The notes: generated by a model not told the origin, from the letters alone. Positions 7,028-15,702 are shown, numbered from the stretch's first letter. The stretch is 18,150 nucleotides of DNA from an uncultured Methylobacter sp. (GCA_903831545.1 CAIKYI010000346.1:1-18150), one strand, 5' to 3'. Numbers and translations: made by a program.

Positions 7028-7072
7028 AAAAAAAAAGGGGACTGATGAAGCATCAATCCCCTCTACGTTTTT
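7028..7072 (-). terminator. Rho-independent terminator of the flagellar operon, possibly bidirectional
   Basis: GGGGA (7037-7041) pairs with TCCCC (7057-7061), and TGATG (7043-7047) pairs with CATCA (7051-7055), with one C-A mismatch between the two stems and an AAG loop. Nine A bases (7028-7036) lie directly left, giving nine U after the stem in minus-strand RNA: a strong terminator for flgL. On the plus strand only a delayed TTTTT (7068-7072) follows, so termination of the small gene is weaker. Confidence 0.85.
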
Positions 7073-7087
7073 GTTTAAAGTTTTCGT

Positions 7088-8425
7088 CTACAGATAATTA
7101 AACAACGACAAGCCTTTTACCTTCGCATAAGCCTGCTGAGACGCTTGCAAAGCAATCGATTGCAATTGAAAGTTACTCGCTGCCTGAGCGTAATCAAGAT
7201 CTTGAGTCTGGGAAAGTGTGGCCTGGGTATCCAGCACAAACTTTTCATTTTGGGCTTCCTGATTATCCAACGCGTTCAATCTTGTTCCAACGCTGGTTTG
7301 AGCCTTCAAAAAACTATCCTGAGCCGCACTTAGATCTGTTAAAACATTGCCCATCGCACTTTGAAATACATCGGTTAAAGGTAGGGCGGAACCTGTCTTG
7401 GTTTGATTATCAGAAAAGCCGGCATCATTTAAAAATGTCCCGGCTGCGGGCGTACTATTACTGATGGTAATGCTTGATGTAGCGCCTGTAGCTACTGAAA
7501 CAAATTCAAGTCTGTTGCCGTTGCTACGTGCTTGAATGGCTGCACTAAAAAAACCGGTACCCGGTGCCGGTACAGCAGCAGTAGCAAGTTGGGTATTAAC
7601 AGCTGTGACAATATCGTCCACACTGGTCATGTTTTTATTACTCAAATTAATTGTGACCTTAACCGGAACAGCAGGTGACAAAGTAGCGGACAAATCAAAG
7701 GTAGTTGGAGGAGCTGCCGGATAAGTCAAACCATAGCGCAAAAATCGGGTGCCGGTAATTGCAGCAGGCGTGTCGCTAAAGGTGGCGCTCAAGCTATCGG
7801 ATAACGACTTTAAGGTATTAAAAATACTACGGTTGCCATTTTGATCCGCTGCCGGACTAGCCGATTTTATGCTTTCAAATACATTAAAACCCAAATCACC
7901 ACCAGCAACCTGACGCGCCTGTCCAATTTGCATAACCCGCTGCTGCTGCCCTCCTTGATAAACATATTCCCCTTTTGAGTTTTGTGCAAAAGCCGGGACT
8001 GTGGCAAGATCTCCCGAAAAGATATATTCACCATTGGCATTTTTGGTATTGGCTACACCAGCCATTTCCTGAATCAGTTGTTCCACTTCGGTCTTGATAG
8101 ATAATCTGTCACTAGCATTTAAAGTTGCATTCATTCCCTGAATTGTCAATTCTCTGGCGCGATCCAAAATATTACCGGATGTAGTCAGCGCTGATTCTTC
8201 AACATTCAAGCGCCCACGCGCTGTGGCAATGTTACTTTGCAGTTGTGTTGTTTTATCAATCGTTCCATTTAAATCCAGGACCCTCACGGCTGCTGCCGGA
8301 TCATCTGCAGGGGCTGATATTCTTAAGCCGGAACTTAATTGCTGCTGAGTCTGAGACATTTTAGTTTGCTGACTATTCATGGCGTTAACGCTCAACTGCT
8401 GCGCCCAAGTTGTTGATATTCTCAT
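7088..8425 (-). CDS. flgL: Flagellar hook-filament junction protein FlgL
   Basis: This 445-residue junction protein (HAP3) links FlgK to flagellin outside the cell. Residues 1-100 (MRISTTWAQQLSVNAMNSQQ, LSSGLRISAPADDPAAAVRV) and the C-terminal helix (DYAQAASNFQLQSIALQASQ) are the flagellin-like D0/D1 ends. It is longer than the 317-residue E. coli protein because of a central segment at about 225-345 that resembles a flagellin/hook IN-type motif (VTINLSNKNMTSVDDIVTAVN, then AAIQARSNGNRLEFVS). This is probably an added surface domain. It is the last gene of the operon, 11 bases after flgK, with AGGAG eight bases before the ATG. It is exported by the flagellar type III apparatus, so no Sec signal is expected or seen. 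Confidence 0.93.
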   Translation of the reverse strand: MRISTTWAQQLSVNAMNSQQTKMSQTQQQLSSGLRISAPADDPAAAVRVLDLNGTIDKTTQLQSNIATARGRLNVEESALTTSGNILDRARELTIQGMNATLNASDRLSIKTEVEQLIQEMAGVANTKNANGEYIFSGDLATVPAFAQNSKGEYVYQGGQQQRVMQIGQARQVAGGDLGFNVFESIKSASPAADQNGNRSIFNTLKSLSDSLSATFSDTPAAITGTRFLRYGLTYPAAPPTTFDLSATLSPAVPVKVTINLSNKNMTSVDDIVTAVNTQLATAAVPAPGTGFFSAAIQARSNGNRLEFVSVATGATSSITISNSTPAAGTFLNDAGFSDNQTKTGSALPLTDVFQSAMGNVLTDLSAAQDSFLKAQTSVGTRLNALDNQEAQNEKFVLDTQATLSQTQDLDYAQAASNFQLQSIALQASQQAYAKVKGLSLFNYL

Positions 8426-8436
8426 TTCTATAACTC

Positions 8437-10560
8437 CTATCTAACTGCGCCGATCAAAGTATCAAATAAGGACTTAACCACTGCAATTGATTGTGCGGAT
8501 GCTTGATACGCTTGTTGAAATCTTATCAAGTTAGCGGCCTCTTCGTCCAAATTGACACCGGCCAGAGCTTCTCTGCTGCCTTTGGCCTGGGTCAATAAGG
8601 TTTGCTGCGCGGAAGAGCTGAATTGAGCCGCCTGTGTCAATGCGCCGACACCGGAAACAATTTGTCCATACGCATCATTAAAAGAGGCTCTCCCACCTGC
8701 CATGCCCAAATTATTTTGAAGAGCTGCCAATTTCAGGGCGTTTCTATTATCACTGGGCATCGGGCCTTTGATAATAGACACAGGCAATTTTGTCAACGGA
8801 TCTATTTCTACATTGGTAGCGGCAGCAATTTTACCCGGGTCAGTAATATTAAAACCAATTTTCTGTGCAGTGTTGTAGGTAGGTCTGATTAAAACCTCAT
8901 CCCCAACGATCCTGACTTTTCCCCCGGTCAAATCCACTTGTATATCAATGCCCGCAGGACTGGCGGCGGCACCTACGATCTGCCCTGAAAAAGAACCAGG
9001 AGAGCTGAAAGTAGAGCTAATGGCAAGATTTATGGCTGTACCGTCAAGCTTGCTAAGTACAAGATCATTGTTCGCAAATGACCCGGTCTTGGTGTATAGC
9101 CCGGCCCCCGAACCGGAGGTCAGAAATTGATTCAGCGCCGAATCAAGATCGCTTTTGGCAATGGTTTCACCGCTGGCAAGAGCTCCCTTGTTAAAAATTG
9201 TCAAGCCGTCGACCGTCAGTGAAAAGGCTTCGCCTCCCGCGCCAGAAATGGCTGGGGTAAAAGCCCCGGGAGAAACCGTGCTGGTCATCGAGTATGCAGT
9301 CCGATCAAAATTTACCGGTTGAGTAGCGGCGAACGATAAGGTTGAAATTCCCGGAGTTGACGTGGCATTAGCCGTCAAGTTAATAACCTGATTATCCCTG
9401 ATTCTGGTTAAGGTATAATCTACCCCGTTGCCGGCGTTAACATACTTCAAAGTAAAATCACTATAATCCAGATTTGCGGCAGCAGCCGGGTGGATATTGA
9501 CGTCCTGAAAGTTTGCCGTAACCACTGAATTACCGGTATTAAGTGGATTCGAAACTACCGGCACCGAGGCAATACCAGAAAATAAATCGCCTCCTTGCTT
9601 ACCATCTAGATCATAACCGCTTTTATGTAGTGCATTAATATCCATCGCCAACCCTGCCGCAACCCGACCAATTTGTTGTTGCGCAGGATCAAGTACTTCA
9701 TCCCTGAATCTTAATGATCCACCCAAGGAACCGCCACTCATCTGACGGGATATATTCATTACGCCGCTGGCGGTATTAATTCCAACTTCCAGTTTACTCG
9801 GGTCAAATTGTGACTGCAGCATGGTGAATTCTGCCGCCCCATTTTTAAGCACCAACGCTTGTCCACTACCGATAAAAATACTGGAAGTGCCGTCTGTCTG
9901 ATGCACAACTGAAACATTAATAATGGCCGCCAACTTTGAAATCATGGCGTCCTGTTTATCCAGTAAATCATTAGGCTGTTTCAAGCCCTGGGTTAAACCC
10001 AGCCCTGCCGCGATTTGTACATTAAGGTCTGCTATCGATTTTGCCAAGGAATTAATATCGTTAACCTTGGAAGTCATATCATTATTGTTCTGCGTACGTA
10101 TCGCCTCAAATTGACTGCTCATGGTGTTTAAGCTTTGCGTTAAATTATTCGCATTAGACAACAATACCTGGCGGGACGGAATTGAGGTTGGATCATTGGC
10201 GACTTCATTTACCGCATTAAAGAAACTATTCAGAACAGGAGCAACTCCCGTAGCCGGGTCGGCCATTAAATTATCAACGCGGGTTGCAAGCTGCTGGAAC
10301 TGGTCGGCATCGCCAAAGGCAGAGATACTGGAATTTAATTGCTTGTTAATAAACTGGTCATAACTGCGGGCGATATTTGTAACATTAACACCCTGGCCGA
10401 CATAGCCGTCACCGGTCAATTGTGCAATATTACTGGCTTGCTCAACGCGCTGACGACTATAACCCTCGGTATTAACATTGGAAATGTTATTCTGCACCGT
10501 CTCCAGGGAGCGCTGTGCAGCCATCAACCCTGATAGTGATGTTGCCAATAATCCACTCAT
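8437..10560 (-). CDS. flgK: Flagellar hook-associated protein FlgK
   Basis: This 707-residue protein (HAP1) forms the first junction ring on the hook tip. The N-terminus (SGLLATSLSGLMAAQRSLET, NNISNVNTEGYSRQRVEQ) and C-terminus (NLIRFQQAYQASAQSIAVV, then SLFDTLIGAVR) are the conserved rod-hook ends that form coiled-coil D0. The middle (about 320-600) is long and low in conservation, including an IN-like stretch (FSLTVDGLTIFNKGAL), which explains the excess over the 547-residue E. coli protein. Such expanded FlgK proteins occur in other gammaproteobacteria. The gene follows flgJ by 43 bases with AGGA seven bases before the ATG. It is exported by the flagellar apparatus. Confidence 0.94.
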   Translation of the reverse strand: MSGLLATSLSGLMAAQRSLETVQNNISNVNTEGYSRQRVEQASNIAQLTGDGYVGQGVNVTNIARSYDQFINKQLNSSISAFGDADQFQQLATRVDNLMADPATGVAPVLNSFFNAVNEVANDPTSIPSRQVLLSNANNLTQSLNTMSSQFEAIRTQNNNDMTSKVNDINSLAKSIADLNVQIAAGLGLTQGLKQPNDLLDKQDAMISKLAAIINVSVVHQTDGTSSIFIGSGQALVLKNGAAEFTMLQSQFDPSKLEVGINTASGVMNISRQMSGGSLGGSLRFRDEVLDPAQQQIGRVAAGLAMDINALHKSGYDLDGKQGGDLFSGIASVPVVSNPLNTGNSVVTANFQDVNIHPAAAANLDYSDFTLKYVNAGNGVDYTLTRIRDNQVINLTANATSTPGISTLSFAATQPVNFDRTAYSMTSTVSPGAFTPAISGAGGEAFSLTVDGLTIFNKGALASGETIAKSDLDSALNQFLTSGSGAGLYTKTGSFANNDLVLSKLDGTAINLAISSTFSSPGSFSGQIVGAAASPAGIDIQVDLTGGKVRIVGDEVLIRPTYNTAQKIGFNITDPGKIAAATNVEIDPLTKLPVSIIKGPMPSDNRNALKLAALQNNLGMAGGRASFNDAYGQIVSGVGALTQAAQFSSSAQQTLLTQAKGSREALAGVNLDEEAANLIRFQQAYQASAQSIAVVKSLFDTLIGAVR

Positions 10561-10603
10561 GATAGTGTCCTGTTCCGAGAGTTAGGCACAAAAATTAATG
10601 TGC

Positions 10604-11644
10604 TCATTTGTTCATCGCCATGATGACATCTGGCTGAAAATCAGCCATGGTATTGCCCTGATAAATGCTCATCACCTTATCGGCATATTTTGGGTCAGTG
10701 GCATAACCTGCCCGTTGTAATTCATGCATATATTGTTCGGCGTTACCTGCATTTTTTAAGGCATCACCATAACGGGGATTACTTTTTATAAAACCTACAT
10801 AATCCCTAAAACTTTCTTTGTATGAATCATAAGATCTGAAACCGGCATTAACCTTTTTGGCAATGCCCTGATCAAATTCCAGCGTGGCAACTTGTGCCTG
10901 CTTACCCTGCCAGGCCTTATCGGCTTTAATATTAAATAAATTAAACGTATTGGCACCATTGCCATTTTGTATGACCGACCGACCCCAGCCACTTTCCAGA
11001 GCCGCTTGCGCCAAAATAACCTTGGGTTCAACGCCTAGTTCTTTTCCGGCTTGCACGGCTAGCGGGTGTAAGCGCCGGATAAACTCTTCAGAGGATTGTA
11101 TCGGCATCGTATGATCGTCCTTTAACGCACTCAGGGCTTGGTCGGGAAGTTCAGTCATTTGCCCCAGCGGACGGGTGTCCTGAATGTAAGGAGCAAGTAT
11201 CGCTTGCCCCTCGACGACATTGCCGTCTGTGTTGTTGGTTTTATTGGCTGGCTGCCAGTTAACGCTATGATTTTGTACCGAACTGCGCGAGATGCCCGCT
11301 GATTTATTAAGATAATCTTCAACATCCTGCTTGCCTGTTTCAGGCTTGTTTTTACTAAGTTGCTTGACGATTAAATCAGCCAGACCCACGCCCGGCGAAC
11401 CTGATAAATGCACCGCCAACTGCTGGTCATACATATCGTTATAAAATTTGCTTTGATCGTTATCCATCGCGCCATCAGCCAATTTTGCGGCACGCATACT
11501 TTTAAGCACATTATTGATAAATATTGATTCAAATTGCTTGGCAACTTCCTTCAAGGCTTCAGGCGAGTCTTTTCTCGCCTGACCTTTCAATTTTGCCAAA
11601 CCATTAAAGTCTGTATAAACATCCGCATTTTGTGCACTTAACAT
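10604..11644 (-). CDS. flgJ: Rod assembly protein and peptidoglycan hydrolase FlgJ
   Basis: This 346-residue two-domain protein caps the growing rod and opens the murein layer. Residues 28-95 are the rod-binding domain (LKEVAKQFESIFINNVLKSM, SGSPGVGLADLIVKQL). A polar linker (100-180) leads to the glucosaminidase-type domain (about 183-335) with the catalytic acid E217 in AQAALESGWGRS, followed by NLFNIKADKAWQG and FRSYDSYKESFRDYV. The dual-domain form is typical of beta- and gammaproteobacteria. GGAGG lies just before the ATG. It sits between flgI and flgK as usual, with gaps of 55 and 43 bases. Confidence 0.94.
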   Translation of the reverse strand: MLSAQNADVYTDFNGLAKLKGQARKDSPEALKEVAKQFESIFINNVLKSMRAAKLADGAMDNDQSKFYNDMYDQQLAVHLSGSPGVGLADLIVKQLSKNKPETGKQDVEDYLNKSAGISRSSVQNHSVNWQPANKTNNTDGNVVEGQAILAPYIQDTRPLGQMTELPDQALSALKDDHTMPIQSSEEFIRRLHPLAVQAGKELGVEPKVILAQAALESGWGRSVIQNGNGANTFNLFNIKADKAWQGKQAQVATLEFDQGIAKKVNAGFRSYDSYKESFRDYVGFIKSNPRYGDALKNAGNAEQYMHELQRAGYATDPKYADKVMSIYQGNTMADFQPDVIMAMNK

Positions 11645-11699
11645 AACAACCTCCGCATAAGGCAGATTACCGCTAGAGCAATCCCGCCACTCTACAACT

Positions 11700-12809
11700 T
11701 TAAATAACCATTAACTCAGCGTGCAAGGATCCGGCTGATCTTAACGCTTCGAGGATAGCCACCAAATCACTCGGTGAAGCACCAACCTCGTTAACCGCCT
11801 TAACAATTTCATCCAGAGAAACACCTGGATTAAATACAAACATGTGATTTTTTTCTTCTGAAACCTTTATATTGGATTTCGGCGTAATGGCAGTTTGCCC
11901 GCCGGATAAGGCATTAGGCTGACTCACTTGAGGCGATTCGCTGATGGTTACCGTCAAACTGCCATGAGATACCGCCGCAGGCTGCACTCTTACCTTACCG
12001 TTAATTACGACTGTGCCAGTGCGGGAATTAACAATTACTCTTGCCGGAGCATCATCCGGAGTCACTATCATATTTTCGATGACTGACGCAAAAGTCACTT
12101 TCTGATTGGGATTGACCGGAGCACTAACCCTGATAGACGTGGCATCAATTGCCCTTGCTGTATTTTCGCCTAACACTTTGTTAATAGTCTCTGCCACACG
12201 ATTAGCCGTGGTAAAATCAGAGCTGTGCAGATTAAAAACCAAGGCATCACCTTCCGTAAATGACGTATTAACAGTACGTTCAACGGTGGCACCATTAGGA
12301 ATACGTCCCACATTAGGGTTGTTAACCGTAATGTGTGAGCCATCCTGGCCTGATGCGCTTAACCCGCTCACAATCAAACTGCCCTGGGCTATGGCATAAA
12401 CCTGCCCGTCAGCGCCTTTAAGGGGACTCATCAACAATGATCCACCCCGTAAACTCTTTGCATCGCCAATTGAAGATACGGTGACATCAATAGCCTGTCC
12501 TGATTTGGCAAAGGCCGGAAGTTCCGCCTGAATGGCGACGGCCGCTATATTTTTTGCTTTGGGATCAACCCCGGGAGGCAAGGTAATGCCTAAGCGCGTC
12601 ATCATGTTCCGTAAACTTTGTCCGGTAAAAGTGGTTTTATCACCTGAAGTTCCCAATCCGACCACCAGACCATAACCAACCAGTTGGTTACTTCGCACCC
12701 CCTCAATTGAAGCAATATCCTTAATACGCTCTGCATAAACCGGTGCGCTGAAACTGAAGCTCATGCCCAGCACAAAAAGCAAAATAAAGCGTTTATCTGA
12801 TATGTTCAT
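11700..12809 (-). CDS. flgI: Flagellar P-ring protein FlgI
   Basis: FlgI polymerises in the periplasm into the P ring around the rod, within the peptidoglycan layer. I place the start at the ATG at 12809 because AAGGA lies seven bases before it and the product then opens with a standard Sec signal ([15 protein letters not shown], cleavage after VYA); an in-frame ATG 17 codons upstream has no ribosome site. The resulting 369 residues match the E. coli length of 365. Conserved stretches are [59 protein letters not shown], and a C-terminal [20 protein letters not shown]. The gap to flgH is 88 bases, with no clear promoter. Confidence 0.94.
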   Translation of the reverse strand: MNISDKRFILLFVLGMSFSFSAPVYAERIKDIASIEGVRSNQLVGYGLVVGLGTSGDKTTFTGQSLRNMMTRLGITLPPGVDPKAKNIAAVAIQAELPAFAKSGQAIDVTVSSIGDAKSLRGGSLLMSPLKGADGQVYAIAQGSLIVSGLSASGQDGSHITVNNPNVGRIPNGATVERTVNTSFTEGDALVFNLHSSDFTTANRVAETINKVLGENTARAIDATSIRVSAPVNPNQKVTFASVIENMIVTPDDAPARVIVNSRTGTVVINGKVRVQPAAVSHGSLTVTISESPQVSQPNALSGGQTAITPKSNIKVSEEKNHMFVFNPGVSLDEIVKAVNEVGASPSDLVAILEALRSAGSLHAELMVI

Positions 12810-12897
12810 GTCAAAATCCTTTGCTTGGAAGATTTGGGTATCTGTATAAGCAGACACCATAGTCTTTGGGGTATAAAGGTCATATCTTTAAGTAAAT

Positions 12898-13605
12898 TTA
12901 GAAGGGGAACCAAGGGCTTTGAACAATCCTTGCCAACCAGCCCATTTTACTTGCATCGGCCATGGCGCCTTCACCAACGTACATGATGGTTACATCGGCT
13001 ACTTTATCGGAGGTGATAATATTTGAGGTACTGATATCGACCGGCCTGACAATACCGGATAACCTGATAAATTCGTCACCCTGATTTAAAGTAACCCTCT
13101 TTTCACCTCTTACACTCAAATTGCCGTTGGGCAACAACTCAACAACCGTAACAGAAATATTGCCGCTTAAACTATTGCTTTGATCGGCAGCACCGGTCCC
13201 GGTAAACTTTTTAGTTGACGAAAGCTCGGTCTTAATATCATTACCCGTCAGCACTGAAGCGGCCATACCAAACAGGGTGGGTGCTGAAACGGACATTTGG
13301 TTCTCTTTTGTAGTGTTAAGATCATCAGCCTTTTTCGCCTGGGTTTTCTCAAGCAGGGTAATAGTTAAAATGTCGCCTACCCTTTTTGCCGTTTGGTCTT
13401 CAAAAAGCCGCGAATCATAACCAGCCTGATAGATTGAGCCGCTGCTTTGTGCTGGCGGCCTTAAGTCAGACGGCGCGACCGGAGCAAAGGCCGGGTCCCT
13501 TGGCGGTATGGGCGTACAAGCCGACAAAATAGTCAACACACCCATTAGTATTATGGGGACAGAGCCGCTACGAGCCATTTGGGTAAAATCATTTTTGTGG
13601 GTCAT
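12898..13605 (-). CDS. flgH: Flagellar L-ring lipoprotein FlgH
   Basis: This 235-residue outer-membrane lipoprotein forms the L ring through which the rod passes. The signal segment ends in the lipobox LSAC, with C30 as the lipidated residue. Typical FlgH features follow: GSIYQAGYDSRLFEDQTAKR, VGDILTITLLEKTQA, GNISVTVVELLPNGNLSVRG, EKRVTLNQGDEFIRLSGIVR, and the C-terminal VGEGAMADASKMGWLARI. The length agrees with the 232 residues of the E. coli protein. GGGGGA stands six bases before the chosen ATG; a second ATG at codon 10 is possible without affecting the lipobox. The gene follows flgG by 16 bases. Confidence 0.95.
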   Translation of the reverse strand: MTHKNDFTQMARSGSVPIILMGVLTILSACTPIPPRDPAFAPVAPSDLRPPAQSSGSIYQAGYDSRLFEDQTAKRVGDILTITLLEKTQAKKADDLNTTKENQMSVSAPTLFGMAASVLTGNDIKTELSSTKKFTGTGAADQSNSLSGNISVTVVELLPNGNLSVRGEKRVTLNQGDEFIRLSGIVRPVDISTSNIITSDKVADVTIMYVGEGAMADASKMGWLARIVQSPWFPF

Positions 13606-13621
13606 CTCTCGTCCCCCTAAC

Positions 13622-14410
13622 TTATAATTGTTGCGTCACAAATGACAGCATCTGGTCAGTTGTTGAAATCGCTTTAGAGTTCATTTCATAAGCCCGTTGC
13701 GTTTCAATCATGTTAACCAGTTCTTCCACGACATTGACATTGGATGTTTCCAATGAGCCTTGATTCAACGTTCCAAATTCTGCCTGCCCCGGTGTGCCTA
13801 CAAGTGGCGCTCCGCTGGCACCTGATTCCCGATAAAGGTTAGAGCCAACCGCTTCCAACCCTGTAGGATTGATAAAGTTAGCCGTCTGAACTTGCCCCAA
13901 CACGGTTGGCGTAGTAGCACCCGGTATCAAGGCAGATACAGTACCATCAGTACCAATAGTGACACTCAAAGCATCGGCGGGAATCGTAATGGCTGGACTC
14001 AGCAATAAACCATCGGAAGTAACCAGCTGTCCGGTCGAATCTAATTTTAAAGATCCGTCACGGGTATAATTAATATCACCATTTGGCATGGTAATTTGCA
14101 AGAAGCCCCGGCCATTTATTGCCACATCCAGCGCATTGCCGGTTTGCTGAACATTACCCTGAGTATGCAGTTTCTCGGTACCTACTGTTCTTACCCCGGT
14201 TCCTAACTGCAAGCCTGTTGGCAGTTGGGTATTTTGCGTGGATTGTGCGCCGACCTGACGTATATTCTGATACATAAGGTCTTCAAAAATAGCTCGTCCG
14301 CTTTTAAAACCAGTGGTATTAACGTTCGCCAGGTTATTGGAAATAACCGCCATTCTTGTTTGCTGGGCATCCAAACCTGTTTTAGCTACCCATAATGCAC
14401 GTTCTGTCAT
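13622..14410 (-). CDS. flgG: Flagellar distal rod protein FlgG
   Basis: This 262-residue protein builds the distal rod through the periplasm. It has the rod-hook family N-terminus ([40 protein letters not shown]), the central NGRGFLQI and [10 protein letters not shown] motifs, and the C-terminus [20 protein letters not shown] with [14 protein letters not shown]. The length equals the E. coli form (260). AGGAG stands six bases before the ATG. Normally flgF and flgG are almost adjacent; here 487 bases of repeat DNA separate them, and a sigma-54-like site (14455-14469) lies just in front of this gene. Transcription of flgG and the genes after it may therefore start here as well as from flgF. Confidence 0.95.
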   Translation of the reverse strand: MTERALWVAKTGLDAQQTRMAVISNNLANVNTTGFKSGRAIFEDLMYQNIRQVGAQSTQNTQLPTGLQLGTGVRTVGTEKLHTQGNVQQTGNALDVAINGRGFLQITMPNGDINYTRDGSLKLDSTGQLVTSDGLLLSPAITIPADALSVTIGTDGTVSALIPGATTPTVLGQVQTANFINPTGLEAVGSNLYRESGASGAPLVGTPGQAEFGTLNQGSLETSNVNVVEELVNMIETQRAYEMNSKAISTTDQMLSFVTQQL

Positions 14411-14454
14411 GATAAACTCCTAAGTGCCAATTTATTGTCTTACTTAAAAGTAAA

Positions 14455-14469
14455 GCATGGTTCATGCCA
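14455..14469 (-). promoter_or_regulatory. Possible sigma-54 promoter for flgG and downstream genes
   Basis: On the minus strand, TGGCAT (14469-14464), five bases, then ATGC (14458-14455) matches the -24/-12 pattern TGGCAC-N5-TTGC with two mismatches. The GG and GC dinucleotides are spaced by the required ten bases. Transcription would begin near 14444, about 33 bases before the flgG start. It lies between the repeat insertion and flgG. Confidence 0.45.
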
Positions 14470-14504
14470 ACATGAATATGATTGAAATTAGACGGGATGC
14501 TGGC

Positions 14505-14801
14505 CCTGCAGGCATAGGTATCTAAACAATTCGTCATCCCGGCATGGATTCACGACAGTCTATCCTGCGGGTTAATGTAAATCTGTTCCTGACAGATTTG
14601 TGCCGGGAGCGAGATGCCATGGATGGCAAGCTTTTGTATTTATATTCTTTTTGGTCGTCATAAATACACATTTAGTCGTGTTTTTACATCCATGTAGTCT
14701 GGATTCGCTCCGCGCTCTAACGGGTCCGGCCAACCCTCGCTTTGCTCTCCCTGCCGGAATGACGGCGATTTTTACTTGTGTAGATATCTATGACCTGCAG
14801 G
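14505..14801. mobile_element. MITE-like element with long imperfect terminal inverted repeats
   Basis: The left arm (14505-14548) and the reverse complement of the right arm (14748-14801) share CCTGCAGG, CATAG, TATCTA, ACAA, CGTCAT, CCGGCA and GGA in the same order: about 38 of 44 left-arm bases, with the right arm carrying about ten extra bases. The roughly 200-base interior has no real gene. It contains a perfect hairpin (AAATCTGT, TCCTG, ACAGATTT; 14579-14599) and a small dyad (TGCCAT, GG, ATGGCA; 14615-14628). I see no convincing target duplication. A non-autonomous inverted-repeat element is the best reading; the CGTCAT-CCGGCA core also resembles widespread intergenic repeats of proteobacteria. 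It occupies most of the flgF-flgG gap. Confidence 0.6.
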
Positions 14802-14830
14802 ACAAGAGGATGTGGAATCGATTTTGATGG

Positions 14831-14889
14831 GAGCGACGCCTACGTCGCGATTTGAGAGTCTTCATTTAATGGCGACGTAGGCGTCGCTC
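14831..14889. repeat. Perfect 18-base inverted repeat with nested palindromes, REP/BIME-like
   Basis: GAGCGACGCCTACGTCGC (14831-14848) and its exact reverse complement (14872-14889) flank a 23-base AT-rich spacer. Each arm is itself a hairpin: GCGACG, four-base loop, CGTCGC. The unit can therefore fold as one long stem or as two short hairpins. It starts eight bases after the flgF stop codon in the direction of transcription. There is no T tract on either strand, so it is not a standard terminator; stabilising the flgF end of the mRNA is a possible role. Confidence 0.8.
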
Positions 14890-14897
14890 GGACAAAA

Positions 14898-15638
14898 TCA
14901 CATTTGCATCAGCTTGGCGCTCGCAGCTGAGTTTTCATCGACGCTTTTCATGACTTTGGTTTGCAACTCAAAATTTCTTGCCAGCTCAATCATGTCAACC
15001 ATGGCGGTAAGCGCATTCACATTGCTGCCTTCTAAAACACCCTGCGCCAAGCTGACATCAACATCGGCGGCCACCGGTTTGCCGTCTTTGGCGTGCAATA
15101 AACCATCAGAAGACTTAACCAGATTATCTGCAGCCACCTTTACTAGTTTGATTCGGCCAACCTGAACCTGGGTTGTGGCGTTACCCGAACCCAAGGGAAT
15201 AATACTGATTGTTCCGTCACTACCTATGCTCAGTTTTTCTGAAGGAGGAATAGTAAGAGGGCCATCTTCGCCCAAGACCTGCAAACCCGCACCTGTTTTT
15301 AACAGGCCTTCCGGAGTCACGTGCAGATCACCGGCACGGGTATAAGCTTCTTTACCGTCAGCACCATTAACGGCAAGATAACCCTCACCATTGATGGCCA
15401 CATCCAGGTCACCACCTGTGGTTTGCATGGCGCCGGTAGCAAGATCCAGCCAGGGTTTTTCATTCATGGCATAGACCCGCGTTGGAAAACCGGCACCCGT
15501 CACCGGCCTGCTGCGAAACTGCTCCAAATCTGATTTAAAACCGGTAGTTTGCGTATTAGCCAAATTATTGGCGTTATTCGCTTGTGCCAGCAACGTCTGC
15601 TTGGCACCGCTCATTGCGATATATAAACTTCGATCCAT
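14898..15638 (-). CDS. flgF: Flagellar proximal rod protein FlgF
   Basis: This 246-residue rod subunit is close to the E. coli length of 251. It begins MDRSLYIAMSGAKQTLLAQA and NNANNLANTQTTGFKSDLEQ, the family N-terminal helix, continues with INGEGYLAVNG and YTRAGDLHVTPEG, and ends with EGSNVNALTAMVDMIELARN and FELQTKVMKSVDENS. It is exported by the flagellar type III apparatus and polymerises between the proximal rod and FlgG. AGGGA stands eight bases before the ATG, and a good sigma-54-like promoter lies 50-64 bases upstream. Downstream, repeat DNA separates it from flgG instead of the usual short gap. Confidence 0.94.
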   Translation of the reverse strand: MDRSLYIAMSGAKQTLLAQANNANNLANTQTTGFKSDLEQFRSRPVTGAGFPTRVYAMNEKPWLDLATGAMQTTGGDLDVAINGEGYLAVNGADGKEAYTRAGDLHVTPEGLLKTGAGLQVLGEDGPLTIPPSEKLSIGSDGTISIIPLGSGNATTQVQVGRIKLVKVAADNLVKSSDGLLHAKDGKPVAADVDVSLAQGVLEGSNVNALTAMVDMIELARNFELQTKVMKSVDENSAASAKLMQM

Positions 15639-15687
15639 AACAGCCGTCCCTTTACCTTAAAACCAGATGTCAAAAATTAAATAACCA

Positions 15688-15702
15688 GCAAACATCGTTC
15701 CA
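15688..15702 (-). promoter_or_regulatory. Sigma-54 (RpoN)-type promoter for flgF
   Basis: On the minus strand, TGGAAC (15702-15697), GATGT, TTGC (15691-15688) then T matches TGGCAC-N5-TTGC(A/T) with one mismatch, and the GG-N10-GC spacing is exact. It lies in the 83-base gap after flgE; transcription would start near 15677, about 39 bases before the ATG. In Pseudomonas the flgFGHIJKL block is known to depend on RpoN, which fits. Confidence 0.65.

Noticed and set aside
10909..10935. Sigma-28 promoter inside flgJ for flgKL
   Set aside because: A perfect GCCGATAA occurs on the minus strand, but the -35 equivalent at the right spacing (TAATTTAT) is poor and the site is far from flgK.
12810..12860. 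Upstream ATG (12860) as the FlgI start
   Set aside because: It has no ribosome site and would put 17 charged and polar residues before a normal signal peptide; the ATG at 12809 has AAGGA at good spacing.
14600..14827. Plus-strand 75-codon frame in the flgF-flgG gap
   Set aside because: It lies mostly inside the inverted-repeat element, resembles no protein family, and includes the right terminal repeat.
14831..14889. Nested palindrome as a Rho-independent terminator for flgF
   Set aside because: The stem is strong, but neither strand has a U tract after it.
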